This document shows, piece by piece, positions 54,691-64,000 of a stretch of 64,000 nucleotides of DNA. The number at the start of each line of letters is the position of its first letter. Position 1 is the first letter of the stretch. The notes under the pieces are model-generated. The model ran no database searches and was not told the origin of the DNA. It saw nothing but the letters and a program-made list of their open reading frames with translations. The stretch lies in NCBI GenBank assembly GCA_030280995.1, contig JASXTE010000002.1:13216683-13280682 (forward strand), written 5' to 3'. Position numbers and translations under genes: made by a program. This DNA is from Hemileia vastatrix (taxonomy: Eukaryota > Basidiomycota > Pucciniomycetes > Pucciniales > Zaghouaniaceae).

Positions 54691-56213
54691 GTCGTGGATC
54701 CCTTTAAATTGAGAAGGAATGATGATGGTGATAGGAGTCAGAGTAACAATGGTAGACTTTGATCGGCAATATTAGTGATCGAGAGTAGTAAGTGGTAAGG
54801 TTGAAATTGAGAAAAGGAGAAAACCGAAGACAAGTGTTGAAAACAAACAGGAAGAGGAAAATAGAGATAAAGAAGAAGAAGAAAGAGAAAGAGAAAAGGA
54901 AGAAGACAATAGAACAGTGAAATGAGAAATGATGAAGGAAAGGAAGGAAACAAATGTAAACGAGGACCAAAATGAATTTTGTGATTCTTGGACTTTTGTT
55001 CTCCAACTCCACAAACTCTCTTTTGAACCAATCAGAACGCCACGTATGTATCTACATAAATACCAACGGGGGTTCTAGTGCACATACTATCTGACAGGAC
55101 AGGATATGAAGATGATACAATGTGACGAAATGTTATTCTGTTGGGTTCCAACTTCTGAGACATCTTTTTCCTTTTGGTCCTCACTCTCCATCTTTTTTAT
55201 ATTTACTGGTGCCTTGGAAAGCCACCCAAGCCACTCACTAAAACACCCATCTAAATTCACGCTAATCGCTAATCACGACTCGCTTTATCTGATAACCATC
55301 AAATCAATCAAAATAAATACTCATCTTCCTTCTCTTCCATTCGATCACTGTCACCGTCTCAGAATATAACCTTTACTTTGGTTGGTAAATTAAATCGTCA
55401 TGTTTCAAAATCCAAAGACATGAGTCAATAATATGAACGACTGAATGTGTCCGGTTGAGCATAGCACATGCCGTTCTTTTTGGATTTTCAGTCTTGTGCG
55501 ACTATCTGACGTCATCATCATCCAGCTTAAAATCTTCTACTATGTAACATCTATCACCCTTCCACAACAAAACACAATCTCCTTTGTTTCGCACTATCAT
55601 CCCAATCAACCACCGCGTAGATAATCTATTATTTCACTAGCTCTTCAATATTTTCCACCTTTCTTCGATCATTGACTTATGGGGTTTCACGACTGATCCC
55701 ACAATCAAAAGGGTACACTATTATTTTACATATATGCCCTCTCATAATCTTCTTTTTGAATCTATAATGGCAATGTATATTCATCCTCCTTCACATATAT
55801 ATATATATATATATATAGAAAAAGAGAGAGAGCAAACTCCGTTTGTGCTTCACTTCAAAAGCCAGTAGAAAATATCAAATACTTTGCCGGCAACAGTAGT
55901 GCGCATAATACAGTATAATTCTAATATTAACAATGACTGTTGAACCCACGTTAGAAAACTTTTGAATGACCAAAAACTGTTTTCAATGAAATCTTGAAAC
56001 CTTACTCTGAAGGCTCTTAATGATGCATGATATCTATCAATATAAAATAAGCTCATGATTTTGAAATCGAAAAACATTATTGATAAGTTTATTCATTCAA
56101 TAACTTGGTAGGGTTTTCGCGTTAAGTTAAGACCACCTTTTCGAATCGGGAGATTGAAGGTAGAACTAAAACAAGTAAATTGAAAGCATCAGCAAAGTCA
56201 ACAAATCAACATT
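54691..56213. other. Intergenic region, endosulfine promoter side
   Basis: About 1.5 kb without a recognisable gene. A purine-rich stretch at 54830-54930 probably lies in the endosulfine leader. A short (AT)n then (AG)n run lies at 55797-55831. Open frames here (for example 54704-55012 on the minus strand) are low-complexity S/F-rich shadows. Confidence 0.55.
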
Positions 56214-57497
56214 TTACTTTGTAAGATGAATAGCTCCGTGAAAAACATATTGAACAAAATCAGAAGCCTCATTTAGATAAACATACCTGGATCTATAGTA
56301 TCTCAAATAAACAATAGCTGCTTCTTCAACTGTGCGGGGTTGAATGCCAAAATGCTCAAAGCCTATAGCGCCGTCCTCAGCTTCTTGGTCATTTAAGCAT
56401 CGCCGAACAACCTCATCTTCGGACAGTGTAGGCCACCAAATTGCTTTATCGAGCAAGTTAGCCAAAAATTTAAAAACCGGCTTGGGTAGTTGCAAAAATG
56501 TATTAGGTGTCAAGGCTTTCAATACAAGACTTTCCAAAGATTGGAACAGTTCTTCATAAGTGTAAGCTTGAGGACCTGGCAGAACAATTTGTTTCCCAAC
56601 GGTTGACTCTGCATCCATAGCTAAATACATTGCCTCGGCAACATCCAAAACCTAAACATGATCAATTGTAAGTTAATGACTCATGATGAGGGTTAGAACT
56701 AGAGACAATACTGAGGACACATGAACACACTCACGCTGACTGGCTTGACAACAGTCTCAAGGTTATTAACATTGAAAGTAAACGGTTTGGTGACCATTTT
56801 ATTAAGAAATCGATCTTCCTGGCCAAACATGACACCTGGCCGAACAATGGTGGCACCAGGAAATGCGTCAATGACAGCATGTTCCCCCATAGCTTTGGAT
56901 TTATAAAATCTTGAAGGAGATTCAATATGGGCATTCAAATGAGAGGTATGTATAAAACGGCTGACACCGTTTTCGTAAGAAATCTTTGCAACTTTCCGAG
57001 CTGCTTCAACGTGAATATCTTCGTACTTGTAATTCTTTGTCTCATAGTCGCGGCCTAAAAGGTTGTAGACAGTATCTGAATGTCTTACACATTCTTCAAT
57101 TTGATGGTCATGCTTGAGATCAAATTCAAGAGGAACAATTTGCCCCAAATCACCAAGTACACGGAGATGTCGTTTGGAATCTTCGTCCCTGTAGGGAACA
57201 ATAACTTGGGTGCCCTTCTTTGCCAATTTAGAAACAATATAGCGACCGAGAAAACCAGTGCACCCAAACACCGTTGCAACATGACCACTTCGGGCATGCC
57301 GACCTGGCGGTCCGGCAGCAGCAATGGTGGCAGAGGTTATTTTTTTCTTGACCAAGTCATGAGCTGCTCTCTGCAAAAAAAATATTAAAAAAATGTTAAT
57401 ATTAGAAAAATATTGATAAAGAGGATGAAAAGATATAAAATACCTTCTGCACGAGGGGGAATATGCTTGCACGAATGGGCGGCAGACAGAGTGTCAT
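56214..57497 (-). CDS. NDUFA9-like 40-kDa subunit of mitochondrial complex I
   Basis: Exons 57497-57444, 57370-56735 and 56651-56214 join in frame to 375 residues, the size expected of the 40-kDa NADH:ubiquinone oxidoreductase subunit. The first 30 residues are basic and free of acidic residues, like a mitochondrial import signal (MTLCLPPIRASIFPLVQK). An atypical short-chain dehydrogenase fold follows. The nucleotide-binding motif is GCTGFLGRY. Other motifs are VPYRDED, NLLGRDYETKNY, SRFIHTSHLNA, SKAMGEHAV and ATIVRPGVMFGQED. The subunit stabilises the complex and binds NADPH without catalysis. The extreme C-terminus is uncertain, because GTATGT after YYRSR could open a last intron. It is divergent from COX12. 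Confidence 0.9.
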
Positions 57498-57742
57498 TGG
57501 CGCTGGGCGAGGGTTGAGTGGAGAAGACACAAAGACGGCAGGAGGAGAAAACAATTAGACAATTGGGTGGGAGAGGATACGTATCCACCCTAGGTGTGCA
57601 TCTGCGATGGCTCTTACGTGAGCTGAGTGCTCCTAAGTGTTCCCTCCTTCCGTGTGTATCCTCTCTTGACCGTTTCCTGTTTTATCCTCATCTTGGGCTC
57701 AGCTCTGTCATGGCTTCCGAAAATGTGAGTCCTCATTAATCA
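57498..57742. promoter_or_regulatory. Shared 245-bp promoter region of NDUFA9-like and COX12 genes
   Basis: Two genes for mitochondrial respiratory-chain subunits start at each side and diverge, so this short region must hold both promoters. No known binding site could be assigned with confidence. A small upstream frame (57710-57739) lies next to the COX12 start. Confidence 0.6.
57710..57739 (+). promoter_or_regulatory. Nine-codon upstream open frame of COX12
   Basis: ATG at 57710 reads MASENVSPH and stops at TAA 57737-57739, three bases before the COX12 ATG. Reading it as a coding exon would need a 34-bp intron and shifts frame, so a uORF is the better reading if the transcript starts upstream of it. 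Confidence 0.5.
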
Positions 57743-58549
57743 ATGGCCTCGTTTCCAGCTCACGTTGCCCCTTCTTCCCAGAACCAGAACGAACAAATCG
57801 ATCAAGATGACCAGCCACAACAAACTTTTGTTCTCCAGGTCTTCCTTTCTGTCTCTTGGCTCATTTTATCCTTGTATTTATCATTCCCTTTGCTCAACAG
57901 ACGGCCGGCTTCGATGCACGATTTCCCAACACAAACGTGCGTACTGCTCACTTGTGAAGCGGTTTTCTTTGTTCACCGTAGTTTCGTTGACCTATCCCCA
58001 TCACTTTTCAATTAACATAGCAAACAAGACACTGCTGGCAGACTTATGTTGGTCTTTGTTTGATCTTGAATCTTGAATCATCTCTTACATTACTTCACTA
58101 TAGGTCGAGTACTATAGATGTATAAGTGTCAATCAAGATCAAGGCCCTTCACTTTGCAAACAGTTTTACCGTGCTTTCAACTCTCTCTGCCCAAGTAGGT
58201 CGATTTGTTTACACTTTCGGGAAAGCATTTCCTGATCAGTTCATATGACTTTTCAGATAGCTGGATTGCTAAATGGGATGAGCAACGCGAGGCAGGGAAG
58301 TTTCCTTGTTCATTAGGTCGGGCAATTTTGTCTCATTCTCCAGATGCTTTACAAGTCTTATTTCTGACAAAATTGGTCGCTATTCTATTGCCCTTTAGAT
58401 CCTTAATTGGGATATCTAGTGTCGATCATATGGGAATGGTCTTTGGCAATTGTTTGATATCACATCAGTTTGACTCAATTGTTTTGATTTTTTGTGTTGT
58501 TTATTTTTTTATATTGGTCAATAACAATACTATCTTACAAGTGTTTTGA
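57743..58549 (+). CDS. COX12: Cytochrome c oxidase subunit VIb (Cox12)
   Basis: Exons 57743-57838, 57901-57936, 58021-58047, 58104-58194 and 58257-58549 join in frame. Cox12 sits on the intermembrane-space side of complex IV and contacts cytochrome c. The coiled-coil-helix fold is defined by HCWQTYVEYYRC (CX9C) and CKQFYRAFNSLC (CX10C), both complete, then WIAKWDEQREAGKFP. These are the family's Mia40-imported disulfide motifs. The N-terminal 30 residues are Gln/Asp-rich. A normal Cox12 ends a few residues after GKFP. Here the frame runs on hydrophobically to 58549, so one more short intron after KFP is likely and the true end is not settled. The 27-base exon 3 carries the first Cys. Confidence 0.88.
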
Positions 58550-58956
58550 AAAATAACTAATCACTAAGTCAGCATGCAATTTACTTTTAAAATCTGGAAA
58601 CTGCAGTTTAATAAGTGGATCGAGCTATTTAAATCACAAATTGAAAGGATTTAACACCTTGTCATCATGATCACCTTTATATTCATGCTTTTGGCGGGGG
58701 GCGGAAGACAAAATCATAGCAAGCTTTTTTTACAAGTCACTGTAACTTTTCCCAATTTTTCCAGAAAAACAACAGCTTGAGTCAGCTCGAGCTAGTTGTG
58801 AATACCCTGTTACTTGATACAAACATGAAGAATATTTTACGTTTCCCACATTTTACATTTTGTTGGAGGTCTAGGATCCTAAATATTCTGTAATTTGGAA
58901 TTGATTTGAGATCAAGTTCAATCAGTTTCCGACCGGTTCCATATATATATATGGTG

Positions 58957-58959
58957 TGT

Positions 58960-58993
<34 letters not shown>

Positions 58994-59006
58994 TTGTGTA
59001 TGTATA
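58957..59006. repeat. (TG)n microsatellite with GC-containing variants
   Basis: GTGTGTGCGTGTGCGTGTG then TG repeats, flanked by ATATAT on both sides. Confidence 0.9.
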
Positions 59007-59187
59007 TATGAGTTTATATATATAAGGTCTAGAATCGGTTTATGATGGAGGTTAGATTAGGTTAGGTTAGGAATGTGTTTGAAATCAGTTTGGAATTGTT
59101 ATGGATAGTATAACTTATGCTTAGTGATTATGCAATATGTACATAGAATTTAGTATATAACCTATGGTGCAGCCGACGCGTCTAACT

Positions 59188-59287
59188 CCGGTTCACTCCG
59201 GAAGAAGCGCTGACACTGCTACCATAGGTAAGTAATCTAATCATAACGGTTCACTCCGGAAGAAGCGCTGACACTGCTACCATAGGT
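59188..59287 (+). repeat. 41-bp direct repeat in the copia leader
   Basis: CGGTTCACTCCGGAAGAAGC, followed by GCTGACACTGCTACCATAGG, occurs twice, about 59 bases apart (59189 and 59247). AACCTATGGT at 59159 is the inverted form of ACCATAGGTT at the end of the second copy. The region is CpG-rich like the element itself. Confidence 0.85.
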
Positions 59288-59678
59288 TATGGGCTGTCCC
59301 TGATTTGATACTAGCCGTGTTATAATCTTGTATATTCCCGGAACTGTTTTGTGTGCCCTGAGTTAGTCCCTCATTAAAAGTGCCTCCCGACCCGGCGATC
59401 AATTAATTCTTGACGCAAATCTTCTTGCCGGCATCTAATTCATGCCGACCGACTCTACTTCCTCTGACCCTTTTAAACCCAGACCTAAATTACAACGCGA
59501 TTGACCCACTCTCACTAGGGAACTTAAGAACCTAGACCTTCCACCTCACCTCAACTCAAACATCTCTACACGTGATCGTCGGAGGTCACGTTCCTTTTCG
59601 AGTACCCTTACGACATCTATTCCTTCTCCCTCTTCTTCACCTTCGAGTAGCGGTACCGTTCGACCGTTTTTTGATATC

Positions 59679-62600
59679 TTGGATTCCAACCCCTCCGATC
59701 TTCATCTCTCACCACCCTCAATCCCAGTCGTACATTCTCAACCCTCTTGCAAACCTATTCTCCTGGCTCATCCTCCGAACATGCCGAAGATACGCCCGGA
59801 AGCGGCAAACCCCCTTACCGAATACAAAGGAAAGGATTGCGGGGCCGTTATAGATGATATCCTTGCTCAGGTTAAACATACGCCTAAATTAAAGGTGGAC
59901 GGATCGAACTGGCAAACATGGTACAAGAACATATCCTTGTTCATGCAACGGAAGGTACGATCCACTAAATATGCCACGAATCCTGACGCTATATCCAACC
60001 CAACGTCCATTTTTGAAGATGAGCTTTGCTGGCATATTATTTACTTCACCATTGAAGAAAAATTGCAAGCGTTCATTGACATCGGCACGACATGCTATCA
60101 CGCATACCAACTTTTATCGTCGAAGTTTGAGACATCTACGCATACTGCCCGCATCTCCTTGTTTAACGAGTTATTTAACATTCGGAACTCACCATTCGTG
60201 GACGCCTTATCGCATGCTGATTCCATCAAAAACATTCTTGATGCATTACAGCGTTCAGGTTTTGTCCTAGGTTACGATGAACTTGGTGCGATGCTTTTGC
60301 AACTCCTCTTGCCGCCATCCTCCTCCAGTATATCCGCAGAACTTAATAGGCATTTTGAATTACGAAAGGATATAAAACAACCGTCGTTTGACGACATGAT
60401 CACCGCACTTCAAAATACTGTTAAGAATTCCTCGCTTCCATCGAAACTAGTATCCACTGCAATGGAAAGCACGATAGACGATGATGATGTCTCTGCGCTG
60501 GCTTTCAAGAAAGGAAAGATGGACAGTTATAGGCCTGGCAACAAACCCCCCGACTATTCCTGTAGGCTGTGCAAATCTACAGAGCATTTTTGGAAAGCGT
60601 GTCCTTATAATGGTGACGGTTCAGGCTTCAATTGTGAAGTATGGTCAAGGAGAGAAGCCCGACTCCAGCAGGCAAAAAATGTTTTGAGCAACATTTGCAA
60701 AGCTATTCCAAACCATAAGGGGAAACAGTCTTCATCCAAAGTTCGGTTGAATGAAATCAACTCATCTGCGCTTGATGTTTTGACAACTTCCCTGAACGAA
60801 CTTGACCTCGGTAGCGACGAGTGGTTACAAATTTTGGATGCGGAAGGGGAGAAAGGGATTTTTGATACTGGAGCAACCCATCATGTTACAGGAGACGTAC
60901 GTCTACTCTCTAACTTTCAAAAGTTACAGACGCCAATATCAGTAAAGACAGCCACTGACCTCACTGCTGCTTTTATCACTGGATATGGCGATATTCTAAT
61001 CAAAGGGTACCAAGAAGAACTAATAACGATTAAACACGTTTTCTTTTGTGATAAAGCGAAGTCCACGCTTATATCCCCTTTTGATCTTCTCCAACATGAT
61101 GTTACTCTGACTTTAAATGACAGTCATGATTTTGTAATTAAACATAATTCAAAAATTTTATTCATAGCTCCGTTATCTGTTTCTGACCGCAAATGGACTA
61201 TAGATCTAGTATATCCATGTACACTAGACGTTAACTCATTTGCAATGGATTATTTTAATTCTTTATCATCTGCTTCCCTTCCCGCCCCATTTGTTCCTAT
61301 ACCTCACTCACCAATTCCTTATCCCACAGCATTACCGGACTCGGTTATGGATTGGCATAGGCGTTTGGGTCATACAAGCACAAGGGTTTTGAACAGGATT
61401 GTAAGGCTTGGCCTTTGTCATGGCGCACCCTCCTACGTCCCGTCTGTTAGGCTTCATTGCGACATTTGTGCAGTTTCTAAAAGTAAGAGACGTAACACAT
61501 GTTTCGCTGCAAAACGGAACCATGGTAAGATGGATCTCATCGTGTCGGATTTAGTAGGGCCCATGGTAGATGTAACAGCCAATGGCGAGATATATATTGC
61601 TACTTTTAGGGAAGCTTTTTCGACCTATGGCGAAGTATTTGTCTTGAAAAAGAAGTCGGATGTCCTTGATGCATTCATTATTTTCAAAAACCGTATGGAA
61701 AATATCACAAATTGCCGTTTGACAATACTGCGAACGGACAACGGGAAAGAATATATGAACAAACGTTTTTCTGAATTCTTATCAGCCAATGGCATCTTAC
61801 ATGAACATTCGATGCCTTACCATCATGAACAAAATGGTATGGCAGAAAGATTTAATGAAACCATTGGTGAGATGGCAAGGACAATTTTATTAGCATCTAA
61901 CCTGCCTCCTACTTTCTGGACGTTAGCTTATTGCTGGGCTTCTTACATACACAATAGACTACCTAATGTGCGAATCACTGACAGTACTCCTTTTCAAACT
62001 ATCTATCATAGGAAAGCTGATTTGTCGCTGATCAGGATTTTTGGTCAATGGGCATACGTTCACATCCCAACTGAAAAGAGGACAAGAATGGAGCCACGGG
62101 CTATGCGTTGCAGGGTTATTGGTTTTCTTGATGGAGGTAAGGGGTGGATATTCTGGCATCCAGAGACAAATTCTTTTGTCCAGTCAGCTATGGCAAAATT
62201 CATTCCTGAAAATGACGATATCAAAGACAAATCCCTCACTAAACCTTGTGACACTCAAACTGCCTCCAAGGGAGATCTATCTTTCATCATGAATACACTT
62301 CGATTTGGCGATTTTTCAGCTGAGGAAACCGTAGCAGCTCAAGATCATTTGGTTGAGTATATTGCCAATAACGCTTTGGATCTCTCCGATAGATTGCCAC
62401 GAACATACAAGCAAGCAATGAAAAGCCCTGATGCTCTTATGTGGAAAAAGGCTTGTAACGAGGAACTCACCAACATGTCATCCATGAAGGTATGGGACCT
62501 TGTTCCACTGCCACCGAATAAATCACTCACAGGAGCCAGATGGGTTTTTAGTTTAAAGAGGGATAAATTTGGTGAGATTGTAAAACACAAAGCAAGATAC

Positions 62601-63915
62601 GTTGCCCAAGGTTTTAAACAAATCGAGGGAGTTGATTTCAACGCAACTTTTGTACCAACCGCAACTTTTGCGTCATTGCACCTCATTCTCACATTGGCCG
62701 CAACATACAACTGGCCTGTTCATACCTTCGATGTCACCGCCGCATATCTACACAGCGATATTGACGAAGAGATTTACGTCAGACCACCTGAGGGTTTAAT
62801 TCTTGGGAATGATAACTATGTATGTAAACTCAATAAAGCCCTTTATGGCACTAAGCAAGCAGCGAGGTGCTGGTGGAAACACCTGAGCAGTTTTCTCTCT
62901 TCTTTGGGTTACAAGTCGAGTAATCAAGATGCTAGTGTCTATGTCATGGCAAAACAAGGAATGACCGGTTTATTGTGGATTCATGTTGACGATGGGGTTG
63001 TGGTAGGTAGCAATCATGAGGTTCTGAAAACTCTTCAAAAAGACATGGACGACAAATTGAAGGTTAAATGGTCTGATGACATATCTTCAATTGTTGGCCT
63101 TGCTATTTCGCGTTGTAGCCAAGGTTTTACTATTCATCAACCTGCCCTGATATCTAAGATTCTTAGGGAGCACAATCCTACTGGTCTTATGTCACATTCA
63201 CCCCTGCCATCAAATTTATCTCTGGATTCACTTGATCAAAAAACCAACACAACCTCCGAACCGATTAAGTTCCTTTCTATCATAGGTTCTCTATCGTATC
63301 TTGTAGCAGGATCTAGGCCTGATTTAGCGTACCCTGTCAACTTCCTGGCACGTCATGCATCAAGACCAGGTAAAGCTGAATGGGATGCGCTTCATCACCT
63401 CCTACGATACCTGCAATTTACAAAGTATATGAAGTTTCACCTTTTTCCAACCTGCAGTGAAATGCCAACAACTGATGTATACTGTGATGCAACATGGGGC
63501 GGTGAGTTTGTGAGAGCCACGGGTGGCCACATTCTCATGGTGAATGGTTGTCTTATCTTATGGCAATCTAAGAGGCAGTCTAGGGTGGCAACGGCATCAC
63601 TACATTCGGAACTCATGGCCATGTCTAACGCAACCAGACAGGCGTTGTGGATGCGTAATCTATTACGAGAGATCGATATGTGCCACGGCCCAACGAGATT
63701 GCTATGCGATAACAAGGGAGCAATTGTTGCGGCGACAGACAATCCATCAGATAAACGATGTCGCCATGTAGATAGAGATTTTTATTTCGTCAATGAGCAA
63801 GTTCACCGCAAAGAAATTTTGATTGAATGGGTATCCTCTCAAGATCAAATAGCTGATTTACTAACAAAAAATTTGGGTCCTAATGTGTGGAAAGAAAAAC
63901 GTTCTCTACTGGGTG

Positions 63916-63923
<8 letters not shown>
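59679..63923 (+). CDS. Ty1/copia gag-pol polyprotein, 1414 codons, uninterrupted
   Basis: One open frame carries all copia domains in order: Gag (about 60-330) with zinc knuckle CRLCKSTEHFWKAC near 295; aspartic protease FDTGATHHVTGD near 394; pre-integrase WHRRLGHTS near 557 and zinc region CDICAVSKSKRR; integrase core with SDLVGP, LRTDNGKEY and AERFNETIGEM; reverse transcriptase with ARYVAQGF, FDVTAAYLHSD near 1017 and active site HVDD (usually YVDD) near 1102; RNase H with VYCDATWGG, SLHSELMAMS, LCDNKGAI and ADLLTKNLGP. CpG content is high and there is no stop, so this insertion is young and may still be active. ATG at 59778 is an alternative start. A run of A follows the stop codon directly. 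Confidence 0.95.

Positions 63924-63955
<32 letters not shown>
63922..63955. repeat. A34 run starting inside the copia stop codon
   Basis: The TAA stop at 63921-63923 is followed by 32 further A, then CCGAATTTCC, which does not resemble any sequence 5' of the element. Confidence 0.95.
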
Positions 63956-63957
<2 letters not shown>

Positions 63958-64000
63958 GAATTTCCAATCCTTTATTCCGATTTATTTTTCTGTTATTTTT
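63956..64000. other. Window end, unassigned
   Basis: 45 bases of T-rich sequence after the A run. They are too short to decide between the 3' LTR and the flanking host sequence. Confidence 0.4.

Larger units (their letters stand above)
58550..59678. other. Intergenic region and leader of the copia element
   Basis: No gene. It holds a (TG)n run and a 41-bp direct repeat described separately. Part of it (from about 59097 or 59155) should be the 5' LTR and leader of the copia element, but with no 3' LTR in the window the boundary cannot be fixed. Confidence 0.5.

Noticed and set aside
57710..57776. COX12 translation starting at 57710 with a 34-bp intron
   Set aside because: The intron would be too short and the joined exons are out of frame with the conserved CX9C region; the ATG at 57743 reads directly into it.
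58205..58549. Separate 114-codon gene after COX12 exon 4
   Set aside because: Its first part is the last recognisable Cox12 exon (WIAKWDEQREAGKFP). The remainder is hydrophobic read-through, probably intron or 3' untranslated sequence.
59048..59072. Telomere-like (GGTTA)n stretch upstream of the copia element
   Set aside because: Only about four imperfect units, with ordinary coding DNA on both sides; too short to call a telomeric or interstitial telomere repeat.

Overview
The window looks like nuclear DNA of a repeat-rich filamentous fungus, most likely a basidiomycete and possibly a rust (Pucciniomycotina). The fungal call rests on many short GT-AG introns (mostly 50-110 bp), a protein kinase C of the fungal Pkc1 layout (HR1-HR1-C2-C1-C1-kinase) and a Greatwall-site endosulfine gene. 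The rust call is inference, from the transposon load, the low G+C and the TET-like dioxygenase carried by a transposon. No tRNA, rRNA or CRISPR array was seen.

Layout. 1-22.6 kb is transposon ground: a decayed Ty1/copia element on the minus strand (3.2-8.1 kb) split by a solo LTR with a CAAAT target duplication, a decayed gag-like retroelement (11.2-14.3 kb), a 2.6-kb PIF/Harbinger element (copy A, 16.9-19.6 kb), a 200-bp MITE, a Tc1/mariner element (19.8-21.4 kb) and a palindromic MITE. 22.7-29.6 kb is a gene island with one unrecognised gene and Pkc1. 30.1-50.4 kb is a second transposon block: older Harbinger relatives, two Ty3/gypsy remnants, an inverted pair of LTR fragments, and a 7.3-kb PIF/Harbinger element (copy B, 42142-49451) inside what looks like an LTR-retroelement remnant. 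51.0-58.5 kb is a second gene island: translin, endosulfine (Igo1/ENSA family), an NDUFA9-like complex I subunit and COX12 (cytochrome c oxidase VIb). The last two diverge from a 245-bp intergenic region. 59.2-64.0 kb is a Ty1/copia element with one uninterrupted 1414-codon gag-pol frame, followed at once by a run of A.

The most notable object is Harbinger copy B. Between its terminal repeats it carries the DDE transposase, the Myb/SANT-like partner protein and a spliced, nearly intact TET/JBP-like 2-oxoglutarate/Fe(II) dioxygenase. It also holds a large inverted minisatellite centred on a short palindrome, and a roughly 95-bp tandem repeat. The surrounding old transposons are visibly poor in CpG and carry TGA stops that fit CGA to TGA change, while host genes and the young copia keep CpG. 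A transposon carrying a possible 5-methylcytosine oxidase in a genome that seems to mutate methylated CpG is a coherent, testable counter-silencing idea. Harbinger A, Harbinger B, their MITEs and an older Harbinger family all share the terminal motif AGGGGGTRTCAAA.

Exon coordinates come from splice consensus and reading-frame continuity only. Family calls are from recognised motifs, not from a database search.
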